DNA of 64,000 nt from a virus: IMG/VR virus record IMGVR_UViG_3300010885_031189, positions 34,320-98,319 of that record; one strand, written 5' to 3'. Below the pieces are notes generated by a model. That model was not told the DNA's origin, made no database searches, and was given only the letters and a program-made list of their open reading frames with translations. Below are positions 10,001-19,906 of the stretch, piece by piece. The translations under genes and the position numbers were made by a program. Within the stretch, counting starts at the first letter, position 1; each line of letters begins with the position of its first letter.

Positions 10001-13000
10001 AATTCAGAATTTAATACTGAATTGAATTCTGTTAATGAATATTCAGTAGTACGGAACTTGCCCGGAGTATAAGAAGCAATATCAATTAGCTCAGTTTTAT
10101 ACTCTGCTTTTATATTATTGTAAATTCTACGCTCTAACTCAAGCAAATATACATCTCTCAAATCACCAAATGCTGGGGTTAAGCTACCATCATGACCTTG
10201 AATTACTGCAATCTCAGTTTGATATGTGTTGTCCATGTATATCTCTGGCATATATTTTGGATACAACCCTAACTTAGTTGGAGTTTCTGGAACACAATTG
10301 CCGTCAGTGCGATACTCTCTTATTTCTAATATTCCATCAACTGCCAATTCTACTGCATCAGTGATTTTTAATGAAGCTACCACAATATTAAATATATAGT
10401 CTCGGTTAACCATCAGTTGCTGTCCATTGTAATATACAATAATTGCACGATTGCTTAATTCGGTGATACTATATAATGAATGTAAAGCATACCCGGTTGA
10501 ATATAAATTATCTGTTACATTTGTATTTTCAATACGATGACTTAATGTTGTATAATTATCACCTGAGGGTAACATATCACTATAGTACCAGGAAAAACTA
10601 CCATTCTTAACAGCATTTATTATTGACACAACTGCGTCTACACCTGCTACTGGATTAGCTGGATTTAGATCAGGTAGTGTGACACATAATTCTAAAAATT
10701 TATTCTTAAATTTAGTGTATTCTCTGCGAGCCAAATCTATTGCATTAATGAAATTAAGATTTGAATCAATCAGGAATAAAGATGAATACATTACTGGAGC
10801 AGAATTTTGAAGTATACTACCATTTCTATTTCTGTAATAATAATTTTTTAAAGTCTGTCCTTCAGATAACAGAGTATTTTGACTAATATGTAATAGATGA
10901 TTTCTCATCTGGCCTAATGTGACTGCTGACAATGATATATTTTTGCTATTAGCGTCTAGGTTAGTTGGAATTTGATAATAGCCTAATTTACTTACTGGTT
11001 CTCCATAAATTAATATATCAATTGTATCACCAATAGTTAGATACCCAGTATTAAACTTTACGGTATTTTTTACACCGACCGGTAACTTAGAAAAATTGGT
11101 AGTAATAAGTTTATTATTAACAAATACCTTAAAGTTAGATACATAGGCTGATGATACTTCAAGCACATCATATTCAAAATAATTAGTTGCACCTGTATAT
11201 GTGTGAGTGATCAGTTGGTACTGTTTACTTTTCTCTAATACTGTTGTCCATACTATTTTGTCACTATACTGAGTAAAGTTAAAGGCATTAAATTTAACTA
11301 AATCTGTGAATAAATTTTGACGTAAAAATCCGTTAGATATTGGAAAGGTTAGATTGCTTTTATTAACAGTGTACGTAAAATCCTCATTGTCAAAATTATT
11401 TTTGAAGTTAATATCGCCGATAGAATTACCAACACTGGTATAACTTAATGGTAAGTTTAGTATTGGATCAACTGTTCCTGTTCCTTCAAGGAAAGAGAAT
11501 ATTCTAGTACCACTAAAAGTACTGTTGACATAAGTATTTTTATCAGCCAAACTAATATCATTTGCATCAATCACATCAAATAATGGCGGCTGATTTATTG
11601 TTGTTTTAATCTGTGACTTCTGCCAAAATCCAACGGTTGGATCATTGGTTAAACTTAAACTGTTATACCAATGAGTAATCTTGGCATTAGTACCACTCAA
11701 TGCCAATACTGTACTGTACTTATATGCGATTGGTAAATCAGTTGCAGCTAGTATAACTCTTGCATGATTAAATGCAAAAGTAATGGTATCTTCAGATGCT
11801 GGTGCAACCTGTTCAATATGTAATATTGTATTTGAATATATACGTTTAACTTTGCCAATATAATCAACCCGAGGAGTGTCAAAAGAATCAGTATCATTAG
11901 AAGTTTGGTCATACCCAGTGTTGGTGTATAAATGTGCTCCCTTTTTAAATTCAGTTAGAAAATTAGTACCTATACCAGTGACAATAAAAGAACCTGCGGT
12001 TGTTGTTATTTCCCCAGTAACTCCCTCATCAGTACTATCAAAAAATGTTGCACCACTTTGATCAGTGTATTGAATTTCGTATATTTGTCTTCTAACGGAT
12101 GAACTTATGTCATTTGAAAAAATAATAGTTTGAAATTCTTCTACTACTAGTCCTAATCCTGCCAAAACATTAATTGAAACATTATTAACTTGTGTTGATG
12201 CATTTGTTATGACTTCATCAAATAGGTCAACATTTGGTAGTGGTACTCTACCATTGTTAAACAACTGTAGATCCTGGTCAAATTCAATAATAGGTCTGTT
12301 TGCCCGTTGGTATTGGTCAAACATTGGTATTTTGCCTAAGTAATCAGCAGTCGCAGTAATTACATCAATGTGGAACCATCTATTTGCACGACTCCAGGCA
12401 TTCAGATCAGTACATGCACGATTTATTACTATATAATCTGGTATCAATGAAGACTGAATTGGTTCATCATAATTACCTATATCATAATTCATGATATCAA
12501 ATGGAACATTACTATCGTCCGGTAATATTTCAACTGCCAATAAGGTATCTACATTCACTAATGAAATGCCAGTACCGACCCCTTCTACTATATAAGTTTT
12601 TGGCACGACAGGTAGTGTCGTAGGATCATCTGACCAATATGATTGTGGAATCACTGTATTGTCAAATGATATTCTTAGTCCATTTGTAAATACGACACCA
12701 TTGGGACTGGTATATGCGAGTTCACCAATAATACCAGTATTAATATTAATAGGTCCGTATGAATTTACTACTTGCGCAGCGTCTATAATATTAATGGTTT
12801 TAATTTGAGCACTGTTATTGGCATTTTGTAAATACAAAGCAGACAATGGAGCAGTAATATCTGGAGACAATGTTATTGTCCCACTTGAATTTTTAAAAAA
12901 CTCATAGCCACCTTGAGTTTCACCATCATTAATACGCACCCGATTTCCAATTGGAAAATCTCTTACTTTTGTTAGAGTTACTATTTCAGTATCATCAATG

Positions 13001-13920
13001 TTTATTTGCCAAATATCATACCGATCATCTACCGGAACAATTGTGGAAGTTGATGTAGTCCAATCTGCACCTGATGTACTACTATTTAAAAATATGATAT
13101 ATTTTCCTATAGGAAAATCAGTATCTGAATCAAATTGAATTATGTCACTTAATAAGTTACCATCTATACTAGTAAAAGTAGCTGATATGGCATAATCTAT
13201 ATAATTTATCAATGGTAGATTATAATAATAATCTTGCACATCGCTGGCTGGAACTGTAAATGTTATGGTGGCGGTACCATTGTTTGTTACACCATGTATA
13301 CGACGGCTTGAAACTTCCGGTAAATATTGTTTAGTACCAGTTATACCTGGTTCAGTTTGAATCCAAATATTTCCAGAACCAACATTTAACTGATAGGTAT
13401 ATCCTCTAGTTAAGTTAATGCTTCCAGCCGTTGTTATATCAATAGTGCGTACCAGAGGAGTTGAATTAGGTATCTCAGCAATAGAAGTTAAAGGAACACT
13501 GTCAGGAAAAGTTGATAACCAATAGTATTGACTAAAATTTATTAACTTGTCCAAATCTATTTTAGGATCATAATTGTAATATTCTGAGGCAAATAATCTA
13601 GAATGATTGTCTGTTAGTCCACCATAATATCCAATTTTTGATACTAGATCAGAATAATCACTATAGAAATCTATCTCATTACTACTATTTTTAATAGTTA
13701 CGCTAGGCTCAAGTTGATAATTAGCTCTGGCAGTAGTAGGCTCTACAATATAATTGTCACCTGTTTTAAAAGTAGGAGAAAACTTTCTTCCAATATATCC
13801 ATCTAATCTCTTATAACTTGGCTCACTAACCAGTTGGTCAAGAGTTGCGTGTAAGAACTTTTTATTTGTATTACTTTGAAATACTGCAGGAAGAAAATCT
13901 AAGGTCTTTCTGGTAGCCAT
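7093..13920 (-). CDS. Giant baseplate/tail structural protein (2275 aa)
   Basis: The largest gene in the window, starting 13 bases after gp6 ends. It has no enzymatic signature. Visible modules include a pattern near residues 650-720 (FIVTGIGTNFLTEFKKGAHL, then YIGKVKRIYSNTILHIEQ), which recurs in phage tail proteins. At about residues 1865-1905 there is a pattern like the chitin-binding CBM5/12 module: NWSPTTDYKKGDIVSY, then YTALQDMV, then YWSQLD. The many W, Y and N residues suggest a chain of beta domains. Its place straight after gp6 suggests a peripheral baseplate component doing the job of T4 wedge proteins such as gp7, but no clear sequence match to gp7 can be claimed. Confidence 0.75.
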   Translation of the reverse strand: MATRKTLDFLPAVFQSNTNKKFLHATLDQLVSEPSYKRLDGYIGRKFSPTFKTGDNYIVEPTTARANYQLEPSVTIKNSSNEIDFYSDYSDLVSKIGYYGGLTDNHSRLFASEYYNYDPKIDLDKLINFSQYYWLSTFPDSVPLTSIAEIPNSTPLVRTIDITTAGSINLTRGYTYQLNVGSGNIWIQTEPGITGTKQYLPEVSSRRIHGVTNNGTATITFTVPASDVQDYYYNLPLINYIDYAISATFTSIDGNLLSDIIQFDSDTDFPIGKYIIFLNSSTSGADWTTSTSTIVPVDDRYDIWQINIDDTEIVTLTKVRDFPIGNRVRINDGETQGGYEFFKNSSGTITLSPDITAPLSALYLQNANNSAQIKTINIIDAAQVVNSYGPININTGIIGELAYTSPNGVVFTNGLRISFDNTVIPQSYWSDDPTTLPVVPKTYIVEGVGTGISLVNVDTLLAVEILPDDSNVPFDIMNYDIGNYDEPIQSSLIPDYIVINRACTDLNAWSRANRWFHIDVITATADYLGKIPMFDQYQRANRPIIEFDQDLQLFNNGRVPLPNVDLFDEVITNASTQVNNVSINVLAGLGLVVEEFQTIIFSNDISSSVRRQIYEIQYTDQSGATFFDSTDEGVTGEITTTAGSFIVTGIGTNFLTEFKKGAHLYTNTGYDQTSNDTDSFDTPRVDYIGKVKRIYSNTILHIEQVAPASEDTITFAFNHARVILAATDLPIAYKYSTVLALSGTNAKITHWYNSLSLTNDPTVGFWQKSQIKTTINQPPLFDVIDANDISLADKNTYVNSTFSGTRIFSFLEGTGTVDPILNLPLSYTSVGNSIGDINFKNNFDNEDFTYTVNKSNLTFPISNGFLRQNLFTDLVKFNAFNFTQYSDKIVWTTVLEKSKQYQLITHTYTGATNYFEYDVLEVSSAYVSNFKVFVNNKLITTNFSKLPVGVKNTVKFNTGYLTIGDTIDILIYGEPVSKLGYYQIPTNLDANSKNISLSAVTLGQMRNHLLHISQNTLLSEGQTLKNYYYRNRNGSILQNSAPVMYSSLFLIDSNLNFINAIDLARREYTKFKNKFLELCVTLPDLNPANPVAGVDAVVSIINAVKNGSFSWYYSDMLPSGDNYTTLSHRIENTNVTDNLYSTGYALHSLYSITELSNRAIIVYYNGQQLMVNRDYIFNIVVASLKITDAVELAVDGILEIREYRTDGNCVPETPTKLGLYPKYMPEIYMDNTYQTEIAVIQGHDGSLTPAFGDLRDVYLLELERRIYNNIKAEYKTELIDIASYTPGKFRTTEYSLTEFNSVLNSEFLKWIGGNKIDYSGNPYFQSNNEFSWNYNRCLDIDGQPMIGYWRGIYKYFYDTDRPHTHPWEMIGFSEKPSGWEARYGAAPYTSGLLNLWLDLEDGYNYVTDSYNPLYARPNLSTFLPVDASGNLIDPTQLLSKFDSATLNYTFSIGDQGPVESAWRRTSEFAYAMQRTIALLKPAVYFGTLVDTSRYTPRVNIGQFTVNSTNKKVTPTSIVINGESVNGNITRASGYINWVSDYITSFGMIGPTKVRTYLSALDVKLSHKMAGFTDKKYITVLADQYSPNSTNESTIIPDENYMVHLNKSVPIRRINYSAVIVEKTDSGYTVSGYNLKTPYFTIIPSQSTGSSYAIQVLNTRGVIYNDYQNKKITVPYGYEFKNKQQIVDFLVSYQRILIAQGFVFENYNSDLGKTQDWVLAAEEFLTWTLQGWKSGNILVLSPVGSELKFTSTDSVVDMIGNRPNESRILNPNFEVIKNTALDIVRDSVVTTINAIYGQTIAFAEITLVQYDHTLIFDNVTVFNDVIYKPELGNRQHRLRITGSKTSNWNGELSPAGFIYNNSVTTNWSPTTDYKKGDIVSYKKISYTALQDMVAADSFDFNYWSQLDRALTSGLLPNFSNNALKLADIYNIDNQQLDENFDTFSKGLIGYRSRSYLEDIGMNQTTQSKFYQGYIREKGTQNAISALAKSQFNKQQTNLITFEEWAMRVGEYGAIDANQSISVRLDETQYKANPSSLSLLGKNDTSVDLVNIVRPLNLLNSPLKYEPSVFLNREPTRYYEDDIKSAGYVNINDVDSLLFDMTNYAALSAILPNIVTGYRIWVAKDFNDDWQVYRVTEVPHTVTKLDYALDNKITVTMSAAHGLAVRDVFAFSGLDANFDNFYQVLVVESTTSVIVAIDSILVNLIRTNPIEGSGDLFDLTRMRYSTISQVTSSPPKNGWRVGDMAWVDKNQDGQWEAIVYNPNNITLPKRATSNNSI

Positions 13921-13933
13921 TCTTATTTACCTA

Positions 13934-16900
13934 TCAAAATGTGATACTACGATTTGATGCTGCTAAACTTTGATTTAATTGTCCAGATGTTAAGGATGTG
14001 ATAATCTCTACATTATCTACTGTAGCTGAACTAATTATAATTTCATTTGCTTCTGCATTAATTTGATATAAATTACCAAAACTCACCGTGTCATCATCAG
14101 GCACTATAATAATACTAGCAATATTTGGACTTAATACTCTATGTAAATATGCTGATAACTCACTAAAGTAAAATGTATCACCAAAATCCCAGTTTGTTAT
14201 ATCAAAATAAACATTTATTGCATTTATCACTGATGTTTTAATATCAGCATCACTTATATTTAATCCAGGATTTTTCACAACCTTAAAGGTCGCTTGTAAA
14301 TTAAGTGAAGATTTATTACCAAACACCGGCTTAAACTTTGCACTTTGAAAAACAATAGTGTCACTTATTGATTTTATATTGTTTAATGTCGCATAATCAG
14401 TTTCTAATGCTATATTTGTTGGTGCAACTGGTTCTGCTACTGTGTTTGAATTATCTACAATCCAATTGCGATAATCAGTATTATATGTAGTGGTTAACAC
14501 ATATAAATCAATGATATTACTGGTACTAGGATCAACCCTGCTATTACTTGGAGTTGTATGTCTATACTGATAATACAAATCTTGTCGCCCATAATATGCG
14601 ATGTAATCTGATAACGGATTTCCTAATGCCAATGTACTAGACAATTGATAGAATAAATTTTCAGTTGTTGCATAAAATAGTTGTCCGGCAAAAAAATTAC
14701 CTTTATTAGTTATTATCTGAGAAGTAGTAGCATAGATACTAACAATAGTTTTATTATCTACTAATTCAATATACATGAATCGATCATTTTCATATCCAAC
14801 AACTGTCTTGAAAAATACATATTTACTATTATTACTGGGTAAAGGATTTACTATAAATTCAAATAATTGTGGATTATCTGGAACACCATCATTATTTGTA
14901 TCAGCAAAAGTAACATAAATGCTGTTAGTACTTGCATATCCGTCAGGATCTACAATAGAATTATGTACATACCATGAAGAATCTTGCCCCAATGGTAATA
15001 CTGTATTAGGTCCAGGATTAGTCTTTAATATTTTTATATTATCTCTTATTACTTTTCCAGCTTTGCTATCAAATACATTCAAGTCTCTATCAAAAAAGAA
15101 ATTTGTTTCCGCTGGACTGTGAAAAATATATTCTAATCCACGATAATAAGTAGTATATTGTTCAGATGCAGCATTATAGGTAAATCTTAATAACCAGCTA
15201 TTATTTAACTGAGTTCCACTTTGGCTACCTATATTTAATAATGAAAATGTATTTTGAATAGTACTTGAAGTGGAATCTATTTTTAAATTTTCTTCGTAGA
15301 TTATTCTCCATGATCCGCGTACTGCATCATATTCTAATCCAAAATTTTTATATGTGTTTATTAAGTCAACAAGTGCCGTAGTAAAAGCAGTGCTTATGTA
15401 ATTTTTAAATACAGGAAATATACTAAAAACTATAGCATTAGTGGGTACTTTTACATTTAAAGTTACTGGTCCTACCCCAGTAGAAAGATTACCCACTCCG
15501 CGATTTGCACCATCACCAATTACATTAGTAACAGATGCATAAAAGAAGGTTTTATCATCCAGTCTTATTGCTTGTCCTGGAACAAGATTGTTATTAATAT
15601 CAAAATGGAAGTTTACTGGTGAAGTAAACTTTATAATTGCGCCTACTTTTAAAAATGTTGCACCTGAATTAGATGCTGCTGCGCCACCAATTAATGATGG
15701 AACATTTAATTTTTTGAAATATCCAGTTGAACTGGTTGTTCCGGACGTAGTTGAATTCCATGTCAATCCGCCCGACTGATATGCAGGAAAATTAGCATAA
15801 TAGAATTGTAATAATTCTTGAGACTTTATCACATTAGCAATAGAAGTTGTTAAAATTCTGCGTATTTCTATTGGTGATAAGAAATTAAATTTTAAATTTC
15901 TAAGGTAACTATTACGATACAATACACCATCTTCGCCGAACATATTGGTACTGCTATAATTGGCAGTGGGATCTAGTGTGTCTAAATATTTACTTAACCC
16001 AATACTAGTTCTGTTTAATGCTTTTACTTTAGATACAGAACTAAAAGTAGTATAAGGTAAAATATTATAATCTTCACCGGTAATCATGCGATTCTGAGTA
16101 TAATATTGTTGAGGAGCTTTTTGCTTTATATCATCAATACTTTCTCTAGAAGATGCATTGGCAATAGTATACCCTAAACTGGCTCTGAATGTAATAGTTT
16201 CTATACGGTTAATACGACTAACATAATTAAATGATATCGTAATTGACTGCATTGAATCAGGTGTAATCTTATACCCTAGCCCATTGGCTGTTCTGTAAAA
16301 ATATCTGAATTTGCCTTGTGGTATATTAGAAAATGCTCCATCACCAAAAATTAAATCAACTTGATCTCCGGCTTTGCTGTTAACTTGATATAGATTTCTA
16401 GCAGATGCACTATTATAGATAACATTTATTCCAGCAACTGCTGGGACGGCCTTCCATAAAGTTTGTAGGTTGCCATTTGAATCCAAACTGTATAACCATC
16501 CATCCCCATTATTAATGCCATTTATATCTACATTAACTATTTTATTAGGAACAACATCAGTTATTGAGAAATCAAAACTAGCAAGATTTCCTTGCTTAAA
16601 GTAAAAGAAGAATCCTGTGTTATTACTAGAATTTCCCAAATTATCATTTTTATATAATACATTAAACACTCCACCTAATTTAGGTGAGGTCTCATAGATA
16701 TATGGTTCATTGGTCGATGAAGAACTAACTGCTTCAAATGCAGTTTTTGATCCTTCAATTGAAGCGTCAAATCTATAAATTGGCAACACTGATGGAATTA
16801 AATTAATGCTATACTCATCATTGGTAATACCATTTAATAATTGTGAATTACCAGGCTTCCCTACTATTTGACTGTTAACTAAACATGCATTAAATATTAC

Positions 16901-17371
16901 AGTAAATTGTTCTAGCCAATTCTCATTGGATGGGTCATTCCATGATATAGGTGTACCACTAAGATTTATACTATTACTATCATACACATTTTCACTCGTA
17001 GATATACTATCTACTTTTAGAAATCCAGATGCAGATATTGCTCTTTTCGGATTATAACTTATTAATCTGGCTAGTTTTAATACACTATCTCTTCGTTCAG
17101 CCGTATCTAAAAAGTTTTCTCTAGCATTAAGGTCTGTCCTAAATGCCAAACTTTGTCCCATGAAGGCAATAAGGTCTATCAGTGCAATAAATTCGCTACT
17201 TTCAGTAAAATCGTTGAAATCTTCTGGGTAATATAACTTGAGATAATCAATCATACTCTTACGCAGAGTCTCAAAGTCATAGGTAGAGAAGTCAGCTTCT
17301 CGGAAGGTCTGATATAGTTTTTTCCAATTTTCTGCTGCTAGCAGGCTGGTTTGACGAGAAATTATAGCCAT
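13934..17371 (-). CDS. gp6: Baseplate wedge protein gp6-like
   Basis: A protein of 1145 aa. The N-terminal 120 residues carry the gp6 pattern: DFETLRKSMIDYLKLYYPED, then SSEFIALIDLIAFMGQSLAF, then ENFLDTAERRDSVLKLARLI. In T4, gp6 dimers form the continuous ring of the baseplate inner wedge and contact gp25 and gp53. T4 gp6 is about 660 aa, so this version is much longer, as is common in large aquatic phages. A C-terminal segment (residues 1020-1100, FKVVKNPGLNISDADIKTSV and the following NVYFDITNWDFGDTFYFSEL) fits the conserved gp6/gpJ-like end. The gene lies directly downstream of gp25 in the same transcript, as expected for partners in the wedge. Confidence 0.9.
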   Translation of the reverse strand: MAIISRQTSLLAAENWKKLYQTFREADFSTYDFETLRKSMIDYLKLYYPEDFNDFTESSEFIALIDLIAFMGQSLAFRTDLNARENFLDTAERRDSVLKLARLISYNPKRAISASGFLKVDSISTSENVYDSNSINLSGTPISWNDPSNENWLEQFTVIFNACLVNSQIVGKPGNSQLLNGITNDEYSINLIPSVLPIYRFDASIEGSKTAFEAVSSSSTNEPYIYETSPKLGGVFNVLYKNDNLGNSSNNTGFFFYFKQGNLASFDFSITDVVPNKIVNVDINGINNGDGWLYSLDSNGNLQTLWKAVPAVAGINVIYNSASARNLYQVNSKAGDQVDLIFGDGAFSNIPQGKFRYFYRTANGLGYKITPDSMQSITISFNYVSRINRIETITFRASLGYTIANASSRESIDDIKQKAPQQYYTQNRMITGEDYNILPYTTFSSVSKVKALNRTSIGLSKYLDTLDPTANYSSTNMFGEDGVLYRNSYLRNLKFNFLSPIEIRRILTTSIANVIKSQELLQFYYANFPAYQSGGLTWNSTTSGTTSSTGYFKKLNVPSLIGGAAASNSGATFLKVGAIIKFTSPVNFHFDINNNLVPGQAIRLDDKTFFYASVTNVIGDGANRGVGNLSTGVGPVTLNVKVPTNAIVFSIFPVFKNYISTAFTTALVDLINTYKNFGLEYDAVRGSWRIIYEENLKIDSTSSTIQNTFSLLNIGSQSGTQLNNSWLLRFTYNAASEQYTTYYRGLEYIFHSPAETNFFFDRDLNVFDSKAGKVIRDNIKILKTNPGPNTVLPLGQDSSWYVHNSIVDPDGYASTNSIYVTFADTNNDGVPDNPQLFEFIVNPLPSNNSKYVFFKTVVGYENDRFMYIELVDNKTIVSIYATTSQIITNKGNFFAGQLFYATTENLFYQLSSTLALGNPLSDYIAYYGRQDLYYQYRHTTPSNSRVDPSTSNIIDLYVLTTTYNTDYRNWIVDNSNTVAEPVAPTNIALETDYATLNNIKSISDTIVFQSAKFKPVFGNKSSLNLQATFKVVKNPGLNISDADIKTSVINAINVYFDITNWDFGDTFYFSELSAYLHRVLSPNIASIIIVPDDDTVSFGNLYQINAEANEIIISSATVDNVEIITSLTSGQLNQSLAASNRSITF

Positions 17372-17394
17372 TGTGTTGTATAACTCAGTTTATG

Positions 17395-17402
17395 TATTTA
17401 TT
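17395..17402 (-). promoter_or_regulatory. T4-type late promoter motif before gp6
   Basis: AATAAATA on the minus strand, 23 bases upstream of the gp6 ATG, in the 49-base gap after gp25. Confidence 0.5.
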
Positions 17403-17420
17403 TTAGTATAAAGTAGACAC

Positions 17421-17798
17421 TTAATTGATAACAGATAACTGTTTAGAGTCTCGGTCAAAATTCAAGGTCATAACAGCAAGTTGATTAGTTATAACATACC
17501 TAAGGTTCAATATGATTTGAATACCATACTGATATTCAGTAACTGATAATTCATCAACTGATAACCGTGGGTCATAATTAACGATAGTTTTAATATCATT
17601 AATTATTGTATCTTTGACCGATGATGTAAATGGATCAAACAATAGATTCCATATAATGCAACCAAAGTTTGGATTCATTAATTTTTCACCCTTTCGGATA
17701 TAAAAATGGTTAATGAGGTCTTGCTTAATCAAAGCAAAATCAGTTACTTTAAATTTACGAGTCCTATTAAAAGTACTAAATCCAGAATAAGTAGTCAT
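17421..17798 (-). CDS. gp25: Baseplate wedge protein gp25-like
   Basis: A 125-aa protein of the GPW/gp25 family, close to the 132 aa of T4 gp25. The family pattern is present: DFALIKQDLINHFYIRKGEK, then NPNFGCIIWNLLFDPF, then INDIKTIVNYDPRLSVDEL and a beta-rich end. In T4, gp25 joins the inner wedge to the sheath and starts sheath polymerisation. The small size, the LFDPF motif and the location between gp5 and gp6 make the assignment firm. A CATAAATA late motif sits five bases before the ATG. Confidence 0.93.
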   Translation of the reverse strand: MTTYSGFSTFNRTRKFKVTDFALIKQDLINHFYIRKGEKLMNPNFGCIIWNLLFDPFTSSVKDTIINDIKTIVNYDPRLSVDELSVTEYQYGIQIILNLRYVITNQLAVMTLNFDRDSKQLSVIN

Positions 17799-17803
17799 AT
17801 ATA

Positions 17804-17811
17804 TATTTATG
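17804..17811 (-). promoter_or_regulatory. T4-type late promoter motif before gp25
   Basis: CATAAATA on the minus strand, overlapping the last codons of the gp5 gene and five bases before the gp25 ATG. Confidence 0.45.
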
Positions 17812-19903
17812 CTAGTTTTGCTAGTACATCAACTGCGTATCTTCCTCTATTGAAATAAGTTGTACCAGATGTATTGTTAGCATCTTGTCCAGTACCGGTC
17901 TTTCTCCAAGTATTAGCTCCACCCGAACCTAATAAATGGCTAGCACTTAACATTCCAGCAACAGTACATTGATCATCTCCATTTTTTATTCCCTGTTTTT
18001 TAACCAAGGTAGAATAATTTGAATTTAATAAGGTAAGCATTGCAGTTTCTTGCACGCCTGAATTGGATAAAAAATCTTCTTTTGAATTGATACCATCTTT
18101 GCCGCGCCAACTTGAAGGATAATTTACTGCATTATTGCCATATAACGCAAGTGCATCTTTCTTAATGTATCCCTGATCTGATAACACTGCTGCACTGAAC
18201 TGGTACTTTCCAATATAATTAAATTGATTAGTAGCTTTATAATTTCCACTGCTTTCGCTATATCCTATTTGTGTCATCAATGCTTTAGTTTGTTCTATGG
18301 TCAATGGTCCTACTGCACTTACTGGTGTAGGATTGCTAGTGTTATTCATATAACTTTTAGGAGCGCCCTTACTAACAGATGCATTAGCTGCAGCCGTGGG
18401 TCCAGCGTCAGATGATCCACCACCAATGCATTCAATTGGGTTAATATCTTCAGTAGGAGGATCTCCTTTAGTTACATCTGCGTTTTCACTGCCTGCTGGA
18501 GTAGGTTGAACTAATGGTCCGGTTAGTGCAGCATTTGGTGTCCCTGTTTTTCTAGACCAGGGTTCATGTGTTGGAGCTATTTTAACAATACTGTTTAATG
18601 CACCAGGAGTGCTTATCCATTTGCCATCTTTAAGTCCAGTTTCACTTAATTTGTTTACTGTGATAGGCGCAGGTTGAGTAATTTTGGGGCCTTGTCCAGA
18701 ATTCAAGTTTATAGTTGATCCAGTAAATTTCAAATCGGCAGCTGAACTGAAACTTCCGCCTTCTGACGCATTTAGGTCTAATCTTCCAGCACTAGCCAGT
18801 CCTATACTGCCAGCATACAATACTGTCTGGTTAATGCTTGTTAAGTTTATCTCTTTACTTTGTAAATTTATAGCTTTAGTAGCAGATAAGTTAAAGGTTC
18901 CACCTGCATTTAAATTAATGTCTTTATCAGCATGTAAATTTAAGTCCGCTTTTGTTCGTATATTGACACTACTAGCACTGAATACATTTAAATGTCCGCT
19001 ACCTGTCATTTCTAACCAGACACTGCCATTACTATTTCCAATGTATAGAATTTTTTCCGAGTCATTCATTAACAGTTGATGCCCACCCGCTGTTCGTAAG
19101 CGTATCAATCTGTCTTTGTCATTGGTGTCACCATCATCCATTACAAATTGATGACCACCTTTTCGTGTCATTACAGTATCAGTTGCATTTTCATTGAATG
19201 GTCGGCCTGGAGTGCTTATACCAAATACTGTACTAGGTGTTTCTCGTTGACTACTACTACTAATTGTACCTCGTACGGTATCTTCATCCAATCCTTGAGT
19301 GAATAGAATCTTAGCTTGTTCTTCATGTAGAGGCTTCTTGAGAGCTACATATTGTGTCCAATCTACATCTACATTTTCATTGAACTCAACAACTGGCATT
19401 ATTTTTTTAGCGTATAACTTTTGGACAGTTGGGTCTTTAATTTTGGTATCATCTATGTTCTTGGCCCCTGCTAAACCAGGAACCATGTGATGCCCTAATT
19501 GATTCGGCACACATGCGAACCAATATCCTCTCATAGGATCGCCAGCTACAAAAGTACAAAGTACCAAATTTCCTATATCTGGAACAGTAAACCACATACC
19601 ATAGGTATGTCTAACTGTAGTAAATGAATTTTCGGTCGGAGCTGTTTTACCTGGAATAGAATTCTGTTGAGTAGTACTACCAAAGAATGGACTAGCATAG
19701 CTTACTGTTCGCCAGTTACTGGGATTAGTTTCGTCACCTGCACCTAAGTCAGGAATCCAAATTTGAAGTCTACCCGACATGGTATAGTCAATGTTATTAA
19801 CAATTTTACCGATGTATGGCCCTGAATCAAGTCGTAGACCGGGACTATCCTCTCGTCTTACATATTCCGGAACTTTTTTACCAGAGCGTTTGTCACTAGC
19901 CAT
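17807..19903 (-). CDS. gp5: Baseplate central spike gp5-like with C-terminal lytic domain
   Basis: A 698-aa spike protein. Residues 25-145 form the OB-fold of gp5/VgrG type (GKIVNNIDYTMSGRLQIWIP, then PDIGNLVLCTFVAGDPMRGYW). Residues 248-405 are a beta-helix: GGHQFVMDDGD, GGHQLLMND, then stacked strands such as NIRTKADLNLHADKDINLNA. After a P/G/A/S linker, residues 533-698 look like a phage lysozyme-like or transglycosylase domain, with YSESSGNY (candidate catalytic Glu550) and IGKYQF (564-569). In T4 the lysozyme sits between the OB-fold and the beta-helix; here it follows the beta-helix. The protein should puncture the outer membrane and open the peptidoglycan. The lytic chemistry is inferred from motif only. 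Confidence 0.88.
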   Translation of the reverse strand: MASDKRSGKKVPEYVRREDSPGLRLDSGPYIGKIVNNIDYTMSGRLQIWIPDLGAGDETNPSNWRTVSYASPFFGSTTQQNSIPGKTAPTENSFTTVRHTYGMWFTVPDIGNLVLCTFVAGDPMRGYWFACVPNQLGHHMVPGLAGAKNIDDTKIKDPTVQKLYAKKIMPVVEFNENVDVDWTQYVALKKPLHEEQAKILFTQGLDEDTVRGTISSSSQRETPSTVFGISTPGRPFNENATDTVMTRKGGHQFVMDDGDTNDKDRLIRLRTAGGHQLLMNDSEKILYIGNSNGSVWLEMTGSGHLNVFSASSVNIRTKADLNLHADKDINLNAGGTFNLSATKAINLQSKEINLTSINQTVLYAGSIGLASAGRLDLNASEGGSFSSAADLKFTGSTINLNSGQGPKITQPAPITVNKLSETGLKDGKWISTPGALNSIVKIAPTHEPWSRKTGTPNAALTGPLVQPTPAGSENADVTKGDPPTEDINPIECIGGGSSDAGPTAAANASVSKGAPKSYMNNTSNPTPVSAVGPLTIEQTKALMTQIGYSESSGNYKATNQFNYIGKYQFSAAVLSDQGYIKKDALALYGNNAVNYPSSWRGKDGINSKEDFLSNSGVQETAMLTLLNSNYSTLVKKQGIKNGDDQCTVAGMLSASHLLGSGGANTWRKTGTGQDANNTSGTTYFNRGRYAVDVLAKLA

Positions 19904-19906
19904 TTG

